In this document: one piece after another, positions 1 to 5,005 of the stretch
Position numbering within the stretch: position 1 is the first letter of the stretch
How the letters are laid out: each line of letters starts with the position of its first letter
Assembly (NCBI GenBank): GCA_018676275.1
Contig: JABHFC010000035.1
Location: 1 to 7,051, forward strand
Direction of reading: 5' to 3'
Length of the DNA: 7,051 bases
From: Gammaproteobacteria bacterium
GTDB lineage: Bacteria > Pseudomonadota > Gammaproteobacteria > Eutrophobiales > Eutrophobiaceae
Position numbers and translations under genes: made by a program
The notes under the pieces: model-generated
The model's database searches: none
What the model was told of the DNA's origin: nothing
The model's input: only the letters and a program-made list of their open reading frames with translations

Positions 1-404
1 AATGGCGTGGTGGCATGGGAACCATCTATCGCTGGCGGGTCGAAGCAGATGCTATTGCTGTTGCTAATTTTGGCGGTGGTGATCGTGCTGAAACAGTGCC
101 ATTCGGTTTACAGGGAGGTAGCGCTGCACCACAAAATAGACTCTATTTACATAAGGCCGGTGAAATTATCGATGTCGACACTGAAAGTTTTTATGAATAC
201 GACACCGGCGATGTTTTTGAAATCTATGAAAGTGGTGGTGGTGGCTATGGCGATGCGAAAAAACGACCAGCGGAGAAAGTCCAGGAAGATGTAATCAACG
301 GTCTTGTGTCAATAGATAAGGCAAGGGAAGATTATGCTGTAATTATTAAAGAGAAATCAATTGATGTCGATATTGCGGCGACACAGGCATTAAGAGGAGA
401 GTAA
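1..404 (+). CDS. Hydantoinase B/oxoprolinase (HyuB) family protein, C-terminal part
   Basis: This is the 3' end of a gene that begins upstream of the window. The reading frame is already open at base 3, and about 133 codons are visible before the TAA at 402-404. Seen: a WRGGMG start resembling the YRGGLG motif of the family, a GGGDRAETVPFGLQGG stretch (the GDR...PxGLxGG region), and the characteristic tail GGGGYGD followed by EDVINGLVSIDKAREDYAV. Known: these features mark the C-terminus of HyuB-type subunits, found in N-methylhydantoinase, 5-oxoprolinase and the acetone and acetophenone carboxylases, where they work with an ATP-binding HyuA subunit in the cytoplasm. The visible part cannot tell these activities apart. 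A HyuA partner, if present, must lie upstream. The ATG at 15 is internal to the conserved region and is not a real start. The gene is in line with the downstream acyl-CoA genes, 42 bases before the next start, so co-transcription is likely. Family assignment is confident; the substrate is unknown. Confidence 0.9.
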   Translation, partial: WRGGMGTIYRWRVEADAIAVANFGGGDRAETVPFGLQGGSAAPQNRLYLHKAGEIIDVDTESFYEYDTGDVFEIYESGGGGYGDAKKRPAEKVQEDVINGLVSIDKAREDYAVIIKEKSIDVDIAATQALRGE

Positions 405-446
405 CCGGAACAGGGTTAATCCAGATAATGACATCAAAATAAAATT

Positions 447-2195
447 ATGAACTCACATTATGAAGCTCCGCTTGATGAAAGTATTTTTCTCTTAAAAGAG
501 GTGATCGAATGGAAGACTTTATTTGAGTATCCAGCCTTCAATCATGTAGACGAAGATCTTGCCACTGCAGTATTAAGCGAAGCTGCCAAATTCACATCCG
601 AAGTACTTGCACCGCTGAATGAAATCGGCGACAGCCAGGGCAGCCGTCTCATTGATGGCAAAGTTGTTACGCCTGATGGCTTTAGGCAAGCTTATGCCGA
701 CTTTATAGAATCAGGTTGGCCTGGTCTGGATATGCCGGAGAAGTATGGAGGGCAGGCATTACCTCTTTCAGTTCAGGTAGCATTTGCGGAGATGGTTAAC
801 GGTGCCTGTATTTCATTTGGCATGTTACCAATCATGCTACGTGCAGCGGCAACATTATTACTAGAACACGGTGGAACAGAGATTATTGATCGAGTTGTTC
901 CCAATCTGGTATCAGGCAAATGGGGTGCAACTATCTGTATCACTGAAGCACAAGCAGGCTCGGACGTTGGTCGGATCAAAACGCTGGCCAGGCCGCAGGC
1001 TGATGGTAGTTATCATTTGAGCGGTAGTAAGATATTTATTAGTTATGGTGATCATGATCTTACTAATCAAATTACCCATCTGGTATTAGCCCGCACGCCT
1101 GACGCGCCAGCCGGTACCAGGGGAATAAGTTTATTTCTGGTACCAAAAATACATTTCGATTCAGACTCACAAAACCAGGTATCTGTCAGCCGGCTGGAAA
1201 AAAAGATGGGACTGAAGGCATCACCAACCTGCGTATTAGATCTGGATGAAGCTGTGGCTTACCGTATTGGTGAAGAAAATCGCGGATTAAACTGCATGTT
1301 TACCATGGTTAATCTAATGCGACTGGAGGTGTCAATTCAGGGGCCGGCAATTGCATCAGCTGCCTGCCGTAAAGCATTGGCTTATGCTCGTGAGCGAATG
1401 CAGGGTGGAGCGCCGGATAAAAAAGCATTACCAATAATTGAACACGCCGATGTTCGACGTATGCTGTATATAATGCGTGCGCGTACTGAGGCAATGCGCG
1501 CGTTGGTTTTCGAAGCAGCATTCAATCTTGATGTTGCGAGAGCGGACGCGGATAAGGAAAATGCCCGGGCCGCAAAACAACTGGCAGAATTACTTCTGCC
1601 AGTCTGTAAGGCAGCTGGATCACAAACAGGCTTTGACGTAGCAAACCTCGCGGTACAGGTGCTGGGTGGTCATGGTTACATCAGTGATCATGGGGTTGAA
1701 CAGTACGTGCGTGACGCGCGAGTAGCGATGATATATGAAGGTAGTAACGGTATTCAGGCTTTGGATCTGGTAACACGAAAACTGTTGAAAGATGAGGGTC
1801 AACGTTACAATATTTTCGTTAATAGAATAAAGCAGGATATAACTCGATTTGAAAATATAGAGCGCTGCAAATTAATACTGTCAGGCCTGCATCAAGGACT
1901 ACAACACTTATCCTCAAGCACGGACTTTTTACTGAACTGCAAGCCAGAAGCAATACGAGATGTTGAGACTGGTGCCGCGGACTATCTTAATCTTCTGGCT
2001 CTGGTAGCGAGTAGCTGGATGTGGTTACGAATGGTAGCGCATGTGGATGAATCCACTGAATTTGGGCTGTCAAAACTGGCAGTTGGAAATTTTCATACTG
2101 AACATATGATGCCTGAGTGCCAACTTCTTTCGGAACGGGTAATGCTGGGTGCAGGCACTATTGATTCACTTTCCAGTGATGTTCTCGCTGGTTGA
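447..2195 (+). CDS. Acyl-CoA dehydrogenase, long DmdC/FadE-like form
   Basis: Predicted FAD enzyme oxidising an acyl-CoA to the trans-2-enoyl-CoA and passing electrons to electron-transfer flavoprotein. It has 582 aa, against about 380-400 for short acyl-CoA dehydrogenases, and matches the roughly 590-aa class that includes methylmercaptopropionyl-CoA dehydrogenase (DmdC). Seen in order: a short N-terminal YEAPLDE segment typical of the class; helical N-domain (about 40-158); FAD/substrate motif CITEAQAGSDVG at 164-175; middle beta domain with KMGLKASPTC and GEENRGL (275-281); C-terminal helical domain with RLEVSIQG (from 292), QVLGGHGY (404-411) and YEGSNGIQ, whose Glu431 is the expected catalytic base; then an extra C-terminal domain from about 465 to the end. 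The FAD motif has Ala where most relatives have Pro (TEA for TEP). The start is supported by the conserved N-terminus, although no good Shine-Dalgarno precedes it. The chain is intact. Substrate length is not readable; DmdC activity is possible but the neighbouring thiolase and HAD favour general beta-oxidation. Confidence 0.93.
   Translation: MNSHYEAPLDESIFLLKEVIEWKTLFEYPAFNHVDEDLATAVLSEAAKFTSEVLAPLNEIGDSQGSRLIDGKVVTPDGFRQAYADFIESGWPGLDMPEKYGGQALPLSVQVAFAEMVNGACISFGMLPIMLRAAATLLLEHGGTEIIDRVVPNLVSGKWGATICITEAQAGSDVGRIKTLARPQADGSYHLSGSKIFISYGDHDLTNQITHLVLARTPDAPAGTRGISLFLVPKIHFDSDSQNQVSVSRLEKKMGLKASPTCVLDLDEAVAYRIGEENRGLNCMFTMVNLMRLEVSIQGPAIASAACRKALAYARERMQGGAPDKKALPIIEHADVRRMLYIMRARTEAMRALVFEAAFNLDVARADADKENARAAKQLAELLLPVCKAAGSQTGFDVANLAVQVLGGHGYISDHGVEQYVRDARVAMIYEGSNGIQALDLVTRKLLKDEGQRYNIFVNRIKQDITRFENIERCKLILSGLHQGLQHLSSSTDFLLNCKPEAIRDVETGAADYLNLLALVASSWMWLRMVAHVDESTEFGLSKLAVGNFHTEHMMPECQLLSERVMLGAGTIDSLSSDVLAG
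1113..1144. repeat. Inverted repeat with GGTACCAG/CTGGTACC arms inside the dehydrogenase gene
   Basis: Seen: GGTACCAG at 1113-1120 and its exact reverse complement CTGGTACC at 1137-1144, separated by 16 bases. The spacer can add a short AATA/TATT inner pairing. It lies in codons for a conserved GISLFLVPK-type strand, has no downstream T-run, and is probably incidental. Confidence 0.4.
1580..1603. repeat. Perfect 10-bp hairpin with 4-base loop inside the dehydrogenase gene
   Basis: Seen: ACTGGCAGAA (1580-1589), loop TTAC (1590-1593), then TTCTGCCAGT (1594-1603), which is the exact reverse complement of the first arm. It would form a stable RNA stem-loop in the message, within codons for QLAELLLPVC. 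No T-tract follows, so it does not look like an intrinsic terminator. Function unknown; it may be a chance product of codon choice. Confidence 0.5.
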
Positions 2196-2232
2196 GATAA
2201 AATGACTGAAAACAGGATAGAATTCTTAGAAC

Positions 2233-3435
2233 ATGAAAGAAACTTACATACCCTATGGCGCCTACTGGTGTAGTCCATTTGCAAAATGGCAAGGCAGTCT
2301 GGCACATCTGCACAGTCTGGAATTAGCCGCACATGTAGCGAAAAAAGCACTGGCGAACAAGAACATCTCTGCAGAAGTTTTTGATTATGGTGTGCTGGGT
2401 ATGAGCGTGCCGCAAAAAGCCTGTTTTTATGGTTTACCCTGGGTTACGGCAATGTTGGGCGCAACCCAGGCAGGTGGACCAACAATCAGCCAGGCATGCG
2501 CAACCAGTGCCCGGGTTATGGCAAGTGCTGCACAGGAAATTGGCAGTAGCGCGGCAGAGTGTGTATTAACGATTACCGCAGATAGAATATCCAATGGACC
2601 ACACCTGTATTACCCAAATCCCCTGGGGCAGGGAGGTACAGGTGATACTGAAGACTGGGTAATGAGTAATTTTAGTCGTGATCCCTATGCGGGTTGTGAT
2701 ATGACACAAACGGCAGAAAACTGTGCAATAAAATGGAATGTTTCAACTGAAGAGCAACACGATGTGGTGTTACGTCGTTACCAACAATATGAAGAAGCGA
2801 TATGTAAAGATGGTGCTGAGTCATTTCAGCAGCGTTATATGGAATTACCTTTTGATGTACCTGATCAACGTTACCGTAAAACAATAAAGACTTTAGAAGG
2901 TGATGAAGGAATCCTGGCGACAACAGAAGAAGGCCTGGCAAAACTGAAACCGGTTAAGGAAAATGGCACAGTTACCTATGGTAGCCAAACACATCCCGCC
3001 GATGGTTGCGCCGGAATGGTGATTACCACTAAAGAAAAAGCTGTAGAACTTGCCACTAATGCGGACATAACAATTCAAATTCTGGCATTTGGCCAGGCAC
3101 GGGTTGAAATGGCCTATATGCCTTCAGCACCGATACCTGCAGCGAAACGTGCCTTGCAACAGGCAAATATTTCGATTAAAGATATAAGTGCTATAAAATC
3201 TCATAACCCATTTGCCGTTAATGACATAATTTTTGCGAAAGAAATGGGTGTTGATGTAATGGAGATGAATAATTATGGTTGTTCCCTTATTTGGGGGCAT
3301 CCCCAAGGACCAACTGGCATGAGAGCGATAATAGAACTGATTGAGGAACTTGGTATAAAAGGAGGTGGCTATGGTTTGTTTCATGGTTGTGCCGCGGGAG
3401 ACACCGCGATGGCTGTTGTTATCAAGGTGGACTGA
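2233..3435 (+). CDS. Thiolase family protein (acetyl-CoA C-acyltransferase), divergent CHH type
   Basis: Predicted to cleave a 3-ketoacyl-CoA with CoA, releasing acetyl-CoA (or the reverse condensation), in the cytoplasm. It has 400 aa, normal for the family. Seen: nucleophile Cys89 in QACATSARV; His324 in HNPFAVND, where classical thiolases have NEAFA; His356 in GHPQGPTGMR; and Cys386 in GCAAGD. The spacings 324 to 356 (32) and 356 to 386 (30) equal those of the classical Asn316, His348 and Cys378, so His324 sits where Asn316 normally does. The N-terminus reads SPFAKWQGSL in place of RTPxGxFxGxL. The mid-region MTQTAENCAIKWNVSTEEQ matches the MGxTAExxAxxxxxSREEQ helix. Known: a His at the Asn position occurs in SCP2-type and trifunctional-enzyme-beta-type thiolases. 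The start at 2233 gives Cys89 exactly the classical number; an AGGA at 2214-2217 is rather far upstream to be a strong ribosome site. Product specificity is unknown. Confidence 0.9.
   Translation: MKETYIPYGAYWCSPFAKWQGSLAHLHSLELAAHVAKKALANKNISAEVFDYGVLGMSVPQKACFYGLPWVTAMLGATQAGGPTISQACATSARVMASAAQEIGSSAAECVLTITADRISNGPHLYYPNPLGQGGTGDTEDWVMSNFSRDPYAGCDMTQTAENCAIKWNVSTEEQHDVVLRRYQQYEEAICKDGAESFQQRYMELPFDVPDQRYRKTIKTLEGDEGILATTEEGLAKLKPVKENGTVTYGSQTHPADGCAGMVITTKEKAVELATNADITIQILAFGQARVEMAYMPSAPIPAAKRALQQANISIKDISAIKSHNPFAVNDIIFAKEMGVDVMEMNNYGCSLIWGHPQGPTGMRAIIELIEELGIKGGGYGLFHGCAAGDTAMAVVIKVD
3357..3366 (+). promoter_or_regulatory. Strong Shine-Dalgarno-like sequence inside the thiolase gene
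   Basis: Seen: AAAAGGAGGT, the best match to the anti-Shine-Dalgarno in the window, 4 bases before an out-of-frame ATG at 3371. That ATG opens a 23-codon frame stopping at TGA 3440-3442, which overlaps the ligase ATG (3439-3441) as ATGA. It also encodes the conserved KGGG of the thiolase, so protein constraint alone can explain it. A role in coupling ligase translation is inference. Confidence 0.3.
3424..3430 (+). promoter_or_regulatory. Ribosome binding site of the acyl-CoA synthetase gene
   Basis: AAGGTGG differs from AAGGAGG at one base and ends 8 bases before the ATG at 3439. It lies within the last codons of the thiolase. The thiolase ends with tandem in-frame stops TGA-TAG directly before this ATG, so termination and re-initiation happen almost at the same point. 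This supports 3439 as the ligase start. Confidence 0.6.
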
Positions 3436-3438
3436 TAG

Positions 3439-4983
3439 ATGAGCGGGGCTAAACTTTACCCCACAGTTGTTCACATGCTTATTGATGCAGCCACCATGGC
3501 TCCTGACAGAGAGGCATTGGTGGCAGGTGATGAACGTCTCAGTTACCGACAGTTCCTGAATTGTGCAATCGGGTTTTCGATCGAGCTGGAACAGTCAGGT
3601 ATTAAAAACGAACGAGTTGCCCTGGTAATGGGAAATTCTATTGATATTTGCATTGCGATGTTTGCAGCGCAAATGGCACATAACCAGATTGTGCCAATGA
3701 ATCCGATGTATACCGAGCACGAATTGCTTCCGATGATCGAAGATGCTGATGTCAAATGCTTGATATATGACTCCAGCAATAAAATAACGGTGGAAAAAAT
3801 TGCATCAGAGTTAAATATCCCTCACCTGATTTTTATTGATACAACCCATGGACGACGTTTGACGGAGTGGGTGGCGACTGAGTCTTTAGCTATACCCACT
3901 AATTTACCTTCAAATGAAGAACTGGCGACATTACAGTTCACAGGTGGGACCACGGGTAGAGCAAAAGGGGCAAATCTGACACATACTGCTCTTGCAACTA
4001 ACATGCATCAATGTAATTCATTACAGAAAGCACGCATGGATATTGAACGCGTTCTCTGTGTAATGCCATTGTTTCATTGTTATGCCTGGAGTGTTTGTTT
4101 ATACAACATGGTGAATTGCAGAGGAACGATGGTGATATTGGCAAAGTATCATCCACAAGAGGTTCTGGATGCATTCGGCAATGAGAAAATCACAATATTT
4201 GCCGGTAGCCCAACATTATTTACAGGTCTGATGAATTATGAAACTTTCAACCAGGCTGATTTCTCCTGTCTGACTAAATCAAACTCAGGTTCCGCACCTT
4301 TAGCGGAGGAATTGTTAGTAAAGTGGGAGCAAACAACCGGTACGCCAATTTTAGAAGGTTATGGTCAGACTGAGGCAAGCCCGGTTATTTCGTTTAATCC
4401 TTCTGATGGCGTTCGCAAAGCGGGTTCTGTTGGCATTGCGGTACCCGACACGGAAATTCAAATCGTAGATCTTGCTGATGGTAAGGAGATACTTGCTAAC
4501 GGTGAAAAAGGGGAAATACGGGTGCGTGGACCACAGGTGATGCTGGGTTATCGTAATCGACCGGAAGAAACGGCAGAGTCCTTGCGTGATGGCTGGCTCT
4601 ACACAGGCGATATCGGCTACCTGGATGAAGATAATTATCTGTTTGTTACCGGTCGAAAAAAAGAAATGATCCTTGTGTCTGGTTTTAACGTTTTTCCAAG
4701 AGAAATAGAGGAGTTATTGTTTTTGTATCCAGGAATCAAGGAGGCGGCTGTTGTCGGCAAGGAAGATGAATATCGTGGTGAATTACCGATTGCCTTTATA
4801 GTTGCTGTGGAAGGAGAGGTTCTGGATGTAGATCAGTTACGAACTTATTGTGAGACCAAGCTGGCAGACTATAAAGTACCTGTTGAATTTCGCATTGTTA
4901 ATTCTCTACCAAAAACAGCGGTAGGCAAGGTAAATAAAATTACGCTGACGTCTATGGCTAACAATAACGCAGAAACAGAATAA
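3439..4983 (+). CDS. AMP-forming acyl-CoA synthetase (fatty-acid-CoA ligase family)
   Basis: Predicted to activate a carboxylic acid with ATP to an acyl-adenylate and transfer it to CoA, releasing AMP and pyrophosphate. It has 514 aa, typical of compact FadD-like or medium-chain ligases. Seen in order: P-loop TGGTTGRAKG at 168-177; GYGQTEAS at 307-314 (Glu312); YTGDIGY with the ribose-binding Asp391; hinge and fatty-acyl-CoA-synthetase signature GRKKEMILVSGFNVFPREIE from 405; C-terminal swivel domain with the catalytic lysine Lys497 in PKTAVGKVNK. All adenylation motifs are present, so the enzyme should be active. The start is supported by an AAGGTGG ribosome site and the three-base gap after the thiolase. 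Context: it would supply the CoA ester for the dehydrogenase or, if the upstream HyuB gene is part of a ketone carboxylase, a beta-ketoacyl-CoA directly for the thiolase. The acid substrate (fatty, beta-keto, aromatic or methylmercaptopropionate as in DmdB) cannot be read from the motifs. Confidence 0.92.
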   Translation: MSGAKLYPTVVHMLIDAATMAPDREALVAGDERLSYRQFLNCAIGFSIELEQSGIKNERVALVMGNSIDICIAMFAAQMAHNQIVPMNPMYTEHELLPMIEDADVKCLIYDSSNKITVEKIASELNIPHLIFIDTTHGRRLTEWVATESLAIPTNLPSNEELATLQFTGGTTGRAKGANLTHTALATNMHQCNSLQKARMDIERVLCVMPLFHCYAWSVCLYNMVNCRGTMVILAKYHPQEVLDAFGNEKITIFAGSPTLFTGLMNYETFNQADFSCLTKSNSGSAPLAEELLVKWEQTTGTPILEGYGQTEASPVISFNPSDGVRKAGSVGIAVPDTEIQIVDLADGKEILANGEKGEIRVRGPQVMLGYRNRPEETAESLRDGWLYTGDIGYLDEDNYLFVTGRKKEMILVSGFNVFPREIEELLFLYPGIKEAAVVGKEDEYRGELPIAFIVAVEGEVLDVDQLRTYCETKLADYKVPVEFRIVNSLPKTAVGKVNKITLTSMANNNAETE

Positions 4984-5005
4984 AAAATAAAAGCACCAAT
5001 TGAAA

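Noticed and set aside
231..250. GGTGGTGGTGG run as a microsatellite-like repeat
   Set aside because: It encodes the conserved GGGGYGD motif of the HyuB family and is explained by protein sequence.
7..294. Alternative 95-codon frame overlapping the HyuB end
   Set aside because: The frame open from base 3 carries the conserved HyuB motifs; this one is a shadow with no family features.
2202..2273. Short frame (ATG at 2202, 23 codons) starting in the gap before the thiolase and overlapping its start
   Set aside because: No good ribosome site, no recognisable sequence, and it is explained by reading the thiolase start in another frame.
3291..3306. TTGGGG/CCCCAA stem with a 4-base loop as a possible terminator
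   Set aside because: It has only six pairs, lacks a T-run, and encodes the invariant WGHPQ active-site segment of the thiolase.
3124..3474. Minus-strand open frame of 116 codons antisense to the thiolase end
   Set aside because: It mirrors the conserved thiolase coding sequence, has a composition unlike a normal protein (rich in His, Thr and Asn), and no promoter or ribosome site is visible.
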